The notes: generated by a model from the sequence alone, not told the origin. A stretch of 64,000 bases of DNA from Serratia proteamaculans_D (GCF_049959315.1 NZ_CP188201.1), one strand, 5' to 3'; shown: positions 18,172 through 27,818, numbered from the stretch's first letter. Made by a program: numbers and translations.

Positions 18172-21156
18172 ATGGCTTCTCTAGTTTCTCAATACGAATC
18201 CGCGGCAATTTATTATGCTGTTCTGGGTAAGAACGCATCCGTGTCCACAATTGATTACTTTGCACAACAACTGCAGTTAGGAAATAGAACTGATTTGCAA
18301 TTTATCAATGGATTACTCGCATCCGCTGATGGCGTAGCCCGTTTTGGAGCAAAAACTCCGACAGAAATTTTACAAACAATTTATACGAACATTCATGGAG
18401 TTGCGGCTACACCTGATGCTATTGCAGCTTTGCTGGCTACAGGTGATAGCGTAGGAACGATCGTCAATGGCCTGATTAATGGTTTAACTGGCTACCTGGG
18501 GTCGGACAGCATTACATTAACGCAACAGACTTACTTTGATACTAAAATAAAAGCAGCTTTATTCCCTTCTTCGAGTGTCGGTTCTGCCGGTACTGGTGCT
18601 TCAGACGTTGCTGCTATTTACCATGTTCTTGGTGCTGGTTTGTCGACTTCTGGCCTCAATTACTGGGGGGGGGTACTCAATGCCGGCACTACGACCATTG
18701 ACAAGGTGGCTCAAGCTTTTGTCAACGATCGTTCCTATCTCACCTCCTTGAGTAACGAAGATTTCGTTGCGCGTATTTTCCAGTATGGATTCGAGCGTGC
18801 ACCAAGCTCTGCTGAAGCTTCCAGTTATTTGGCATTGCTTGAAGGTGGTGCTACTCGGGGAAGTATTGTGGTTGATATCATTGAATCATTACGCGGAGGT
18901 GTGGCACCAACAGACGCTACAGCTCAGGCTCACTTTAATGCTATTACCAGTGTCTATACGCCGGGCCAACTGCCAGCGCTTAATATACAAGAACAAGTAG
19001 CTGCAATTTATCTGGGGGTTCCTGGACGCGGTATTGATGCGCAGGCATTGGATACTTGGGGTAAAATCTTTGCTTCTGGTAGCCTGACTTCTACAGCTCT
19101 GACTGCAAAATTGCTGAGTTCTCCTGAATTCCAGCAGAAAGGCGGCCAGTTGACTGGAGATGCATTTATCCAACATGTTTATACCCTGGTGCATGGTGTC
19201 GCGGCGACAGCTGGACAGTTGGCAACATACAGTGCTCTTGGAAGCGATAAGTCATTAATCACTCAAGCGATTATCAACGATCTGCGTACCTCTACGGCGA
19301 CTGATGCCGCTACCGTAACCCAGCAGCACGGTTTTGAATTTGATATTGGTACCAGCCTGCTGTACAAAACGGCAGCTTCACTGACGGCCACAGCAGCTGG
19401 CGGCAATGCTACCGGTACTGTGAACACAGGCGCTTCGCACCAGATTAGCAATGCGGAAACTGCAGTGTTAACCAATGTGCAATTAAACGCTAACGCAGCC
19501 AGCGTTGTTAATCTGAAGTTTGCCGATCATCTGGCGAATCTGACTATTAACGGCTCTAGCGCGGCAACGGTTAACCTGTCTGACAACGGTGTTAACCCGG
19601 GTGTTGATATTACCGTAAATAATGGCAACGTTATCCTGAATGCCAGCTCGGGTGCCGATGATGTTCTGGTTACGGCAGCAGCGAACGTCGGTCTTGCAGC
19701 TTCAGCGGCCAAGTTTAACCTCGGCGAAGGCAATGACAGCCTGAAGTGGTTGGGCAACGCCGCTGTTGGTGGTGCGAACACGGTAAGTGCGAACATTCAA
19801 GGCAACGGTGGTAATGGGGTTGATACCATTTCAGCCAACTTCATCACCAAAAACGTGGTGATGTCAGGTAACGCGATTGTCCGCACCGCGACGATTACCA
19901 GCAATGCTTCTCAGTTCACCAATTTTGAGAAAATTGACCTGGCTGGCTACATCGGCAAAGCAACGGTTAACACTGGCTCCACAGCAGCAAACCACACCTT
20001 TGACTTTGGCTTGTTAACCGGCAATGCAGTTTCTGAATCTAGCACTACCGGTTTGACTAACAACGTCGTTCAGGCCGCCACCTCCACTATTGGTTCACAA
20101 GGTTTTGTGTTGTCTGGGTTGGCTGAAGCAGTGAAAGTGATTAATGCTGCCGGCGGCAACTCCGCGCAGTTGGAAGTGACAGGTAATGCGACGGCGGCAA
20201 GCAGCGTGGAAATTACTTTCCTGCAGAATGCCACTAACCACTTTAACGTCACTTTCGATGCCGTTAGCTCAACCGATGTGAATGCCGGCTCCCTGGCACT
20301 GAACAGCAGCAGTAGCGTATTGTTGCCAACCGTGCTGAGCACGCTGAACATTGCGTCTGGCGGTACCGGTAACTTTGACAATATTTTGTCACTGACCGGG
20401 ACTAACGCGCAGGTACAGAACATTGCCATCACTGGTGATCATGTCCTGGATCTGACTGTGGGCAGTGGTTTTAGCAACGTGCGTGATATTAACGCAACGG
20501 CTAATACTGCCGGCCTGAATTTGGATTCCAGCCATGCCGGTACCGGTGACGGTATCATCGTTCAGTTGCTGAATATTCTGCCACTGAGTGCGGTCACCAC
20601 GGCGCTGTTAGCGCCAGTACTGACCACCTTGGGTCTGAATGGTTATCAACTGACGGTAGAAGGTACCGGGGCTGCTGACAGCTTCAACGTATTGGGTAAC
20701 ACAACCTTGGCCGGTGGCAACGGTGTGAACACCTATGATCTGAAGTCCAGTACTACTCAAGCCGGTGTCACCATTACCGACTTTGACAGTACCAAAGACA
20801 AGATTGTTGACGCTGCTTCTGCTTTAACCATTTCTGGCAACACCAGCGGTACTGCGGTAGCTGATTACGGCACCCGTGCTTCCGATACTCTGGATGCTCT
20901 GTTGGGGACTCTGGTTGGCGGCCTGACCAACGGTGTTATCGGTCTGTTGGGCGGTATCCTCGGTCTGGGCAGCAGCAACGCATTGACCGCGAAAGTGGGC
21001 GTCGCGTCTGTGGTCTTCGGTGGATCGGGTGATAATGCCAGCTCCTATGTGATTATTGATAACAACAATAACCACACACTGGATACCAGCGACAGCGTGG
21101 TTTACCTGACTGGGCAAAACCATCAGCAACTGTTGGATACTCTGCATTACGCGTGA
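18172..21156 (+). CDS. slaA: S-layer protein SlaA, type I secretion substrate with DUF4214-like repeats
   Basis: Surface-layer protein of 994 residues, similar in size to S. marcescens SlaA (about 100 kDa), which is exported by the Lip system. It has no N-terminal signal peptide and I find no Cys, both usual for type I substrates. Three DUF4214-like modules can be seen, opening with AAIYYAVLG (about 11), AAIYHVLG (about 146) and AAIYLGVPG (about 276), each about 120 residues. The rest is Asn/Thr/Gly/Ala-rich beta-type sequence with degenerate RTX-like stretches (LGEGNDSLKW, AGGNGVNTYDL). The last residues (QQLLDTLHYA) form the hydrophobic C-terminal end expected of the secretion signal. lipBCD follows after a terminator. 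A run of nine G lies at codons 165-167. Confidence 0.9.
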   Translation: MASLVSQYESAAIYYAVLGKNASVSTIDYFAQQLQLGNRTDLQFINGLLASADGVARFGAKTPTEILQTIYTNIHGVAATPDAIAALLATGDSVGTIVNGLINGLTGYLGSDSITLTQQTYFDTKIKAALFPSSSVGSAGTGASDVAAIYHVLGAGLSTSGLNYWGGVLNAGTTTIDKVAQAFVNDRSYLTSLSNEDFVARIFQYGFERAPSSAEASSYLALLEGGATRGSIVVDIIESLRGGVAPTDATAQAHFNAITSVYTPGQLPALNIQEQVAAIYLGVPGRGIDAQALDTWGKIFASGSLTSTALTAKLLSSPEFQQKGGQLTGDAFIQHVYTLVHGVAATAGQLATYSALGSDKSLITQAIINDLRTSTATDAATVTQQHGFEFDIGTSLLYKTAASLTATAAGGNATGTVNTGASHQISNAETAVLTNVQLNANAASVVNLKFADHLANLTINGSSAATVNLSDNGVNPGVDITVNNGNVILNASSGADDVLVTAAANVGLAASAAKFNLGEGNDSLKWLGNAAVGGANTVSANIQGNGGNGVDTISANFITKNVVMSGNAIVRTATITSNASQFTNFEKIDLAGYIGKATVNTGSTAANHTFDFGLLTGNAVSESSTTGLTNNVVQAATSTIGSQGFVLSGLAEAVKVINAAGGNSAQLEVTGNATAASSVEITFLQNATNHFNVTFDAVSSTDVNAGSLALNSSSSVLLPTVLSTLNIASGGTGNFDNILSLTGTNAQVQNIAITGDHVLDLTVGSGFSNVRDINATANTAGLNLDSSHAGTGDGIIVQLLNILPLSAVTTALLAPVLTTLGLNGYQLTVEGTGAADSFNVLGNTTLAGGNGVNTYDLKSSTTQAGVTITDFDSTKDKIVDAASALTISGNTSGTAVADYGTRASDTLDALLGTLVGGLTNGVIGLLGGILGLGSSNALTAKVGVASVVFGGSGDNASSYVIIDNNNNHTLDTSDSVVYLTGQNHQQLLDTLHYA
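18665..18673 (+). repeat. Homopolymer of nine G in slaA
   Basis: Nine consecutive G in codons for YWGGV (about residues 164-168). Gain or loss of one G would truncate SlaA after less than a fifth of its length. The frame is intact in this sequence. Confidence 0.8.
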
Positions 21157-21541
21157 GTGTAAACTCAGTAGAAAAATAGTTTCCATGGAAACTGTTAGCT
21201 ATTAAATAATACGGGGAGGTTAACCTCCCCGTTTTTTTATTTTGTGATCGGAGTCATCGTCTTTAACTTATTCTTTCTCTCAATAATTCCCCTGTGTTTT
21301 TTATGTCATTTATCTTTTTGTTTTCCCTGGTTTTACTGGCGGGGGCACCTCAGAGTTTTTTTTTGTATGCCGCCTTGCCGATATCCACTTTCTCTACCTA
21401 TAGTTAAAAAAAGTATCTGCAGTCTCGAGCATGTTTGAGGGGGCTTCTTTAGGATTTTCTTTATTTTTAATTTTTTAAGAATTTCCTTAGAAGAAATCAA
21501 TGCGGATTGGACTGACAGTGCACATGATGTAAGGGCAGAAA
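21157..21541 (+). other. 385-bp gap between slaA and lipB
   Basis: Holds the slaA terminator, then T-rich sequence. Either read-through or an internal promoter must drive lipBCD; I see no clear promoter boxes. A hydrophobic 64-codon open frame (21244-21438) lacks an ATG/GTG start with a ribosome site and is not called. Confidence 0.5.
21211..21238 (+). terminator. Terminator after slaA
   Basis: Perfect 9-bp GC-rich stem (ACGGGGAGG / CCTCCCCGT), 4-nt loop, then seven T. It separates slaA from lipBCD and may let slaA be expressed far above its exporter if read-through is partial. Confidence 0.9.
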
Positions 21542-23308
21542 GTGAATCAATTTATACCGCGTAATGAAATTGCGGATGTTATACGGACACGCAGTAAAAT
21601 CTTCTGGACCGTTGGCATATTCACCGCATTTATAAATCTATTAATGTTAGTTCCCTCTGTCTATATGTTGCAGGTCTACGACAGGGTACTTCCTTCACGT
21701 AATGAAATCACCTTGCTGATGTTAACGCTGATTATGCTGGGAATGTTCGGCATGATGGCGTTACTTGAGTATGTCCGTAGCATGGTTGTTATCCGTATCG
21801 GCAGTCAGTTGGATATGCGATTGAACACCCGTGTTTACACTGCGGCCTATGAATCCAATCTGAAAAATGGCTCTTCCGACGCAGGGCAGATGCTGGGTGA
21901 TTTGACCACCGTACGGCAGTTCCTGACCGGCAGCGCATTGTTTGCGTTCTTCGATGCGCCCTGGTTCCCGATTTACCTGCTGGTGATTTTCCTGTTTAAC
22001 CCGTGGTTGGGATTGTTCGCTCTGGTGGGCTCACTGTTGTTGGTTGCATTGGCGGTGGTCAACGAAATGGTTTCTAAGAAACCATTGGGGGAAGCCAGCA
22101 AGCTATCGATCATGTCCAGCAGTTTGGCGAGTACAAATTTGCGTAATGCCGAAGTGATCGAAGCATTGGGCATGCTACCTAATCTAAAGCGCCGTTGGTT
22201 CGGTTTGCATCAGAGATTTCTGAATAGCCAACGTGTCGCCAGCGAGCGTGCCACTACCGTTACCTCCATAACCAAGTTTGTTCGTCTTTCTTTGCAATCC
22301 CTGGTACTGGGACTGGGGGGCTGGTTGGCGATTGATGGCCATATTACCCCCGGCATGATGATTGCGGGCTCTATCCTGATGGGGCGCACGCTGGCACCTA
22401 TCGAACAGGTGATCAACGTTTGGAAGAGTTGGAGCTCTGCCAAACTCTCCTATCAGCGCCTGGTGAAATTACTGGATAAACATCCGCCACGCGGTATGGG
22501 TATGTCTTTGCCGCGGCCGGAAGGGGTCATCTCTGTTGAAGGTGTCACTGCCACGCCTCCGGGCTCCAAAGGCGATGCGGTATTACATAATGTCAGCTTC
22601 GCTATTCAACCGGGTGACGTACTGGGGATTATCGGGCCAAGCGCTTCCGGTAAGTCCACGCTGGCACGTTTGTTGGTAGGTATCTGGCCGGTCAGCGAAG
22701 GTATTGTGCGGCTTGATAACGCCGATATTTACCAATGGAACAAAGACGAACTGGGGCCCTACATCGGTTATCTGCCGCAGGATATTGAACTGTTCGCCGG
22801 CAGCATTGCCGAGAACATCGCTCGTTTTAACGACATTGATTCTGAGAAAGTGATTGAAGCCGCCAAGTTGGCTGGGGTCCATGAGCTGATCCTGCGTTTC
22901 CCTAACGGTTATGATTCAATCATTGGCAATGGCGGGGCGGGATTATCCGGCGGACAGAAGCAGCGTATTGGCCTGGCCAGGGCGCTGTATGGCGATCCTT
23001 CCCTGATCGTATTGGATGAACCCAACTCCAATCTGGATGATGCCGGTGAGAAAGCGCTGAATCAGGCGATCCTGTTCCTTAAACAGCGTAATAAAACGGT
23101 GATCCTGATTACCCATCGAACCAACCTGTTGTCGATGACCACCAAGCTGCTGTTGTTAGTGAACGGTACCGTCAATGCGTTCGGCCCAACTCAGCAGGTG
23201 CTGCAAGCGTTGGCCAATGCACAGAAGGCACAAACCCCACAGCAGGCGGTGCGCGCAGTCAACTCCGAGCCGGACGAAGGCAATATCCCAAAAACTCAAA
23301 TTAATTAA
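21542..23308 (+). CDS. lipB: LipB, type I secretion ABC transporter ATPase
   Basis: Inner-membrane ABC exporter (PrtD/LipB family) that energises one-step secretion of SlaA and, in S. marcescens, also lipase LipA and metalloprotease PrtA. Five to six membrane helices fill the N-terminal half. The nucleotide-binding domain has Walker A GPSASGKST (about 365), signature LSGGQKQR (about 468) and Walker B LIVLDEP (about 489), with the switch His in VILITHR. The start is GTG, supported by AAGGG 6 bases upstream and by the lack of a better ATG. Length 588 fits the family. DNA is GC-richer than the capsule block. Confidence 0.93.
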   Translation: MNQFIPRNEIADVIRTRSKIFWTVGIFTAFINLLMLVPSVYMLQVYDRVLPSRNEITLLMLTLIMLGMFGMMALLEYVRSMVVIRIGSQLDMRLNTRVYTAAYESNLKNGSSDAGQMLGDLTTVRQFLTGSALFAFFDAPWFPIYLLVIFLFNPWLGLFALVGSLLLVALAVVNEMVSKKPLGEASKLSIMSSSLASTNLRNAEVIEALGMLPNLKRRWFGLHQRFLNSQRVASERATTVTSITKFVRLSLQSLVLGLGGWLAIDGHITPGMMIAGSILMGRTLAPIEQVINVWKSWSSAKLSYQRLVKLLDKHPPRGMGMSLPRPEGVISVEGVTATPPGSKGDAVLHNVSFAIQPGDVLGIIGPSASGKSTLARLLVGIWPVSEGIVRLDNADIYQWNKDELGPYIGYLPQDIELFAGSIAENIARFNDIDSEKVIEAAKLAGVHELILRFPNGYDSIIGNGGAGLSGGQKQRIGLARALYGDPSLIVLDEPNSNLDDAGEKALNQAILFLKQRNKTVILITHRTNLLSMTTKLLLLVNGTVNAFGPTQQVLQALANAQKAQTPQQAVRAVNSEPDEGNIPKTQIN

Positions 23309-23322
23309 GCTGTGTACTTGCT

Positions 23323-23344
23323 AGGCGACGTCAAAACGTCGCCT
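23323..23344 (+). repeat. Hairpin between lipB and lipC
   Basis: Perfect 9-bp inverted repeat (AGGCGACGT / ACGTCGCCT) with loop CAAA, without a T tract, ending 6 bases before the lipC ribosome site. It may affect mRNA stability or lipC translation. Confidence 0.5.
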
Positions 23345-23362
23345 GCAGTCAAAGGAGTTGGT

Positions 23363-24694
23363 ATGTCTACGCACATTGGCGAGCCGCAAGACTCGTATTC
23401 AGAACAGATCCCACAGGATGAACGGCGTTTCACCCGCATGGGTTGGTTAGTGGTTGGGATTGGCCTGTTTGGCTTCTTCGCCTGGGCTGCGTTTGCCCCT
23501 TTGGATAAAGGGGTCGCGTCACCAGGTTCGGTGACCGTTTCCGGCAACCGTAAAACCGTACAGGCCCCGGCCAGTGGCATCATCAAAAGTATCACGGTAA
23601 AAGAAGGCGACAAGGTTAAAGCGGGCGAGGTGCTGGTGCAGTTGAGCCAGGTTCAGGCCCAGGCGCAGGTTGACTCGCTTCGTGACCAATATTACACCAC
23701 GCTCGCCAGCGAAGGCCGTTTGCTGGCTGAACGTGATGGTTTAAGCAAAGTCACTTTTTCTCCTGTTTTTGAAACCATCCAGGCTCAGCCGCGGGTCGCT
23801 GAGATCATCGCGCTGCAAACGCAGTTATTCTCTTCACGTCGCCAAGGATTACAAAGCGAAGTTGACGGTTATAAACAGTCAATGGACGGCATGCGTTTCC
23901 AACTGAAGGGCCTGCAGGACTCAAGGGTCAATAAGCAAATCCAGCTTTCCAGCCTGCGCGAACAGATGAACAGCATGAAGCAACTGGCGGCGGACGGTTA
24001 TTTACCGCGTAACCGCTATCTGGAAGTACAGCGTCAGTTTGCGGAAGTGAACAGCAGTATCGATGAAACCGTCGGGCGAATTGGCCAGGTACAAAAGCAG
24101 TTGCAAGAGTCACAGCAGCGGATAGACCAACGCTTTGCCGATTATCAACGCGAAGTCAGAACTCAGTTGGCGCAAACGCAGATGGATGCCAGCGAGTTTA
24201 GAAACAAGCTGGAAATGGCGAATTTTGACCTTGGCAACACGGCTATCACTTCGCCGGTAGATGGCACTGTTGTAGGACTGAATATCTTTACTCAGGGGGG
24301 CGTCGTGGGAGCGGGTGACCACCTGATGGACGTTGTACCGAGTCAGGCTACGTTGGTGGTGGATTCACGCCTCAAGGTAGAGCTGATTGATAAAGTGTAC
24401 AACGGGTTGCCGGTGGATCTGATGTTTACCGCCTTCAACCAAAACAAGACCCCGAAAATACCGGGGACGGTGACGTTGGTTTCTGCCGACCGTCTGGTCG
24501 ACAAGGCTAATGGCGAACCCTACTACCAAATGCAGGTCACGGTTTCGCCTGAGGGCATGAAATTGCTCAGTGGCGAAGACATCAAGCCGGGGATGCCTGT
24601 TGAGGTGTTTGTGAAGACCGGCTCGCGCTCACTGTTGAGTTATCTGTTTAAACCTATTTTGGATCGCGCTCATACTTCATTAACCGAGGAATAA
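23363..24694 (+). CDS. lipC: LipC, type I secretion membrane-fusion protein
   Basis: Periplasmic adaptor (HlyD/PrtE family) linking LipB to the outer-membrane channel LipD. A short cytoplasmic N-terminus precedes one membrane helix (about residues 28-47), then the lipoyl half-motif PASGIIKSITVKEGDKV, a long coiled coil (about 130-300) and a beta-barrel end with the second lipoyl half (ITSPVDGTVVGL). The ATG at 23363 is preferred to an upstream in-frame codon because AAAGGAG lies 5 bases before it. Length is then 443 residues, as in S. marcescens LipC. It is followed by lipD after two bases. Confidence 0.93.
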   Translation: MSTHIGEPQDSYSEQIPQDERRFTRMGWLVVGIGLFGFFAWAAFAPLDKGVASPGSVTVSGNRKTVQAPASGIIKSITVKEGDKVKAGEVLVQLSQVQAQAQVDSLRDQYYTTLASEGRLLAERDGLSKVTFSPVFETIQAQPRVAEIIALQTQLFSSRRQGLQSEVDGYKQSMDGMRFQLKGLQDSRVNKQIQLSSLREQMNSMKQLAADGYLPRNRYLEVQRQFAEVNSSIDETVGRIGQVQKQLQESQQRIDQRFADYQREVRTQLAQTQMDASEFRNKLEMANFDLGNTAITSPVDGTVVGLNIFTQGGVVGAGDHLMDVVPSQATLVVDSRLKVELIDKVYNGLPVDLMFTAFNQNKTPKIPGTVTLVSADRLVDKANGEPYYQMQVTVSPEGMKLLSGEDIKPGMPVEVFVKTGSRSLLSYLFKPILDRAHTSLTEE

Positions 24695-24696
24695 TT

Positions 24697-26073
24697 TTGA
24701 TTCAATTTAAACGACAGGTTGCTGGCCTTGCTATCAGTACCCTCTTGTTTGCGATAGCTGCGCCGGTTCATTCGATAGGGATTATAGACGCATATTCGCT
24801 GGCACTTGAAAAAGATCCGACCTTCAGGGCGGCTATAAAAGAGAAAGAGGCGGGAGACGAAAACGAAAACATCGGCAGGGCGGGGCTGCTGCCGAAGGTA
24901 TCGCTTAATTACCAGAACTCACCGAGAAACTGGCAAACGCAAAAGTACCCGCAAAGCGATTTCTTTGGCAACGTCACTGAAGCCACCAAGCGGCAGCAGT
25001 ATCGCAGCTATTCCAGCTCGGTAACGCTGACACAACCGCTGTTCGATTATGAGGCTTATGCACGCTACAAGGCCGGCGTAGCGCAGACGTTGATGTCTGA
25101 TGAGCGCTACCGCAGCAAGTTTCTCGATTTGGCGGTCCGGGTGATCTCCGCCTATGTGGAAGTGGCTTACTCCAAAGACCAAATCGCCTTGGCCTCAGCG
25201 CAAAAGGCAGCCTATAAAGAACAGCTGTCGCTGAATGACCGTTTAATGAGCGCAGGTGAAGGCACCATTACCGACGTTTCTGAGACTCAGGCGCGCTACA
25301 GCCTGGCAGAGGCGCAGGAGATTGAGGCGCGTGATGCGCTGGATGCGGCTCAGCGCGAGCTGGAAGTCATTATTGGTATGCCACTCAATCAACTCGATGA
25401 CGTACAGCTGCTACGTCCTGGTAAGTTCCAGGTGGCGCCGTTGATCCCATCAAAGTTTGAAGAGTGGCAAAAAATTGCCCTCGAGAATAACCCGATGTTA
25501 GCGGCTTCACGCCACGGGGTTGATGCGGCGAAATATGAAGTGGAGAGAAATCGTGCCGGTTTTATGCCGCAGGTGCAGCTCTATGCTTCACACTCGGAGA
25601 ATGACTCGAGCAGTGATAACACGGTTAACCAGAAATATCGCACTGACAGTATTGGTGTGCAGGTGAGTATGCCGATCTATGCCGGCGGCGGCGTTTCGGC
25701 ATCGACTCGCCAGGCTGCATCACGATACGGGCAGGCGATGTACGAAATGGATGCACAGGTGGGCACCACGCTTAACGATCTGCGCAAACAGTATAATCTT
25801 TGTATCAGCAGCCGTGCCAAACTGGCCGCGTACGAACTGGCGGTGAAGTCAGCGACCACACAGGTGACGGCAACACGCCAGAGCGTGCTGGCGGGGCAAC
25901 GTGTCAACGTCGATGTACTTAATGCTGAGCAACAGTTGTACAGTGCCCAACGTGATCTGGCCTCGGCTAAGTACACCTACATAAAGTCCTGGATTACGTT
26001 GCTGAGTGATTCGGGAACCCTTGATGAAACAGATGTAAAACGCGTGGCGCAGTATTTTTCCATGAGCCGCTGA
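24697..26073 (+). CDS. lipD: LipD, TolC-family outer-membrane channel
   Basis: Outer-membrane efflux protein that completes the Lip type I exporter. The TTG start two bases after lipC is supported by GAGGA at 24686-24690. A signal peptide ends near VHS-IG (about residue 26), followed by IIDAYSLALEKDPTFRAA, the usual TolC-family mature start. Two outer-membrane efflux protein repeats (about 30-230 and 245-440) with long helices follow; the second repeat contains SVLAGQRVNVDVLNAEQQLY. Length 458 is typical (PrtF/LipD). A strong terminator follows, closing the slaA-lipBCD unit. Confidence 0.93.
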   Translation: MIQFKRQVAGLAISTLLFAIAAPVHSIGIIDAYSLALEKDPTFRAAIKEKEAGDENENIGRAGLLPKVSLNYQNSPRNWQTQKYPQSDFFGNVTEATKRQQYRSYSSSVTLTQPLFDYEAYARYKAGVAQTLMSDERYRSKFLDLAVRVISAYVEVAYSKDQIALASAQKAAYKEQLSLNDRLMSAGEGTITDVSETQARYSLAEAQEIEARDALDAAQRELEVIIGMPLNQLDDVQLLRPGKFQVAPLIPSKFEEWQKIALENNPMLAASRHGVDAAKYEVERNRAGFMPQVQLYASHSENDSSSDNTVNQKYRTDSIGVQVSMPIYAGGGVSASTRQAASRYGQAMYEMDAQVGTTLNDLRKQYNLCISSRAKLAAYELAVKSATTQVTATRQSVLAGQRVNVDVLNAEQQLYSAQRDLASAKYTYIKSWITLLSDSGTLDETDVKRVAQYFSMSR

Positions 26074-26120
26074 GCAGGTAGTGTGAAATAGCCTGAATAT
26101 TCACTATGAGTATTTGTCTG

Positions 26121-26148
26121 AAAGAGCAGCCGTGTGCTGCTCTTTTTT
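26121..26148 (+). terminator. Terminator after lipD
   Basis: Perfect 10-bp stem (AAAGAGCAGC / GCTGCTCTTT) with a 5-nt loop, ending in six T. Confidence 0.9.
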
Positions 26149-26285
26149 GTCTTAATAAGTTATGTTAGCAGCAAGTGTTACTCCTGCTCTTGTCCAAAAT
26201 AATTTATTTTTGAATCTGTTGCCCATACGTTTTCTTGTGGGTTAGCTGGGCTTGATTAGGAGCGGATGTTTAACATAAGCGTAAC

Positions 26286-26313
26286 TTCTGTGTAATTGTA
26301 TGACTTTTATAAT
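26286..26313 (+). promoter_or_regulatory. Candidate promoter of manC-manB
   Basis: Perfect -10 TATAAT at 26308-26313; the -35 (TTCTGT at 26286, 16-base spacer) is weak. The rest of the 306-bp lipD-manC gap holds only the lipD terminator. Confidence 0.45.
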
Positions 26314-26379
26314 GGTGAGTGGGTTGGTGCTACGCCGCACTCTCATTTATAAGACAGACGAATGAGTAAAGGGTTAATA

Positions 26380-27804
26380 ATGTCAAAACTAATTCCTGTG
26401 GTTATGGCCGGTGGTACTGGCAGCCGTCTATGGCCACTGTCGCGCGAATCATTTCCTAAGCAGTTTTTATCCATTGATGACAGCGGATTTAGCTTGTTGC
26501 AGCAGACACTTCAGCGTTTGTCTGGGTTGGAAGGGGTGCATGTTGCGGCACCTTTGGTTATCTGTAATGAAAATCATCGCTTTCTGGTTGCGGAACAACT
26601 TCGCGAAATTGATCAGCTTGCGACCAACATTATTTTAGAGCCTGTTGGGCGTAACACAGCACCTGCCGTAGCGTTGGCTGCGCATCTGGCCGCAGAAGAA
26701 GACGAAAACAGTATACTGCTGGTATTGGCTGCCGATCATTTGATTAAAAAAGTGGAGAATTTCCACGCTGCAATAAAAACGGCCATTCAGCATGCCATTG
26801 AGGACCATTTGGTGACTTTTGGCATTATTCCTGGGCACCCAGAAACGGGTTATGGCTATATTAAACGTGGTTCCGCACTTTCCAGCGAATGCTTCAAAGT
26901 TGATGCTTTTGTAGAGAAGCCATGCCTGGAAAAAGCCGTTGAATATCTGGCAAGTGGTGATTTCAGCTGGAACAGCGGCATGTTCATGTTTAAAACGGCC
27001 AAGTTCCTGCAAGAGTTGCAACAGTTCAGCCCAGAAATCTTCAGTACTACGCAACAGTCTGTGGCAGATAGCCAGCGGGATATGAATTTTATCCGCGTTG
27101 ATCAGGAAGTATTCAAGCATTGCCCAAGTGACTCTATTGACTATGCGGTGATGGAGAAAACGCGAGATGCGGTGGTGATCCCTATTGACGCTGGGTGGAG
27201 CGATGTGGGGTCATGGTCATCGCTGTGGGACGTTTCCGAAAAAGATAGCCAGGGCAACGTTAACGTTGGTGAAATTATTTCGATCGACTCAAACAATAAC
27301 TATATCTCATCTGATGCTGCGCTGGTTGCCACCATCGGATTGGATGACCTGATAGTGATCAACACCAATGATGCGTTGTTGATTTCGACTAAGGATAGAG
27401 TTCAAGACGTTAAGAAAGTGGTTGATGAGCTAAAAAAACGTAATCTGCATCATTTCCGTCAGCATTCTTCTTCCTATCGACCTTGGGGCAAGATTTGTGA
27501 TATCGACAGCGGCGAACACTTCCAGGTAAAAAAAATCATTGTTCGTCCTGGAGAAGGATTGTCAGTACAACGCCATCTTCATCGTGCAGAACACTGGGTC
27601 GTCGTCACTGGCACGGCCAAAGTGATTCTGGGTGATAAAGAGTTCTTCTTATCAGAAAACCAATCGACCTTCATACCAGCAGGAAGCGTACATACGCTGG
27701 AAAACCCGGGGAAAATCGATCTTGAAATCATTGAGGTTAGATCGGGCTTTTACCTGGGAGAGGATGATATTGAGCGTTTACACGATCGGTACGGCAGAGT
27801 TTAA
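26380..27804 (+). CDS. manC: ManC, mannose-1-phosphate guanylyltransferase / mannose-6-phosphate isomerase
   Basis: Bifunctional enzyme making GDP-mannose, as the type II ManC/CpsB/AlgA family. The N-terminal nucleotidyltransferase domain starts with VVMAGGTGSRLWPLSRESFP and the pyrophosphorylase signature. It is followed by FVEKP (about residue 182) and a C-terminal cupin isomerase domain (VRPGEGLSVQRHLHRAEHW, about 390). The ATG at 26380 has AAAGGG 6 bases upstream and matches the usual N-terminus, so a longer in-frame start at 26362 is not used. Length 474 residues. Together with manB it supplies GDP-Man, presumably for the capsule, since the D-galactan needs only Gal donors. Confidence 0.93.
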   Translation: MSKLIPVVMAGGTGSRLWPLSRESFPKQFLSIDDSGFSLLQQTLQRLSGLEGVHVAAPLVICNENHRFLVAEQLREIDQLATNIILEPVGRNTAPAVALAAHLAAEEDENSILLVLAADHLIKKVENFHAAIKTAIQHAIEDHLVTFGIIPGHPETGYGYIKRGSALSSECFKVDAFVEKPCLEKAVEYLASGDFSWNSGMFMFKTAKFLQELQQFSPEIFSTTQQSVADSQRDMNFIRVDQEVFKHCPSDSIDYAVMEKTRDAVVIPIDAGWSDVGSWSSLWDVSEKDSQGNVNVGEIISIDSNNNYISSDAALVATIGLDDLIVINTNDALLISTKDRVQDVKKVVDELKKRNLHHFRQHSSSYRPWGKICDIDSGEHFQVKKIIVRPGEGLSVQRHLHRAEHWVVVTGTAKVILGDKEFFLSENQSTFIPAGSVHTLENPGKIDLEIIEVRSGFYLGEDDIERLHDRYGRV

Positions 27805-27818
27805 TAAAGGGTTTGGTG

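Noticed and set aside
21244..21438. 64-codon hydrophobic frame between slaA and lipB
   Set aside because: No proper start codon with a ribosome site; T-rich DNA gives hydrophobic frames by chance.
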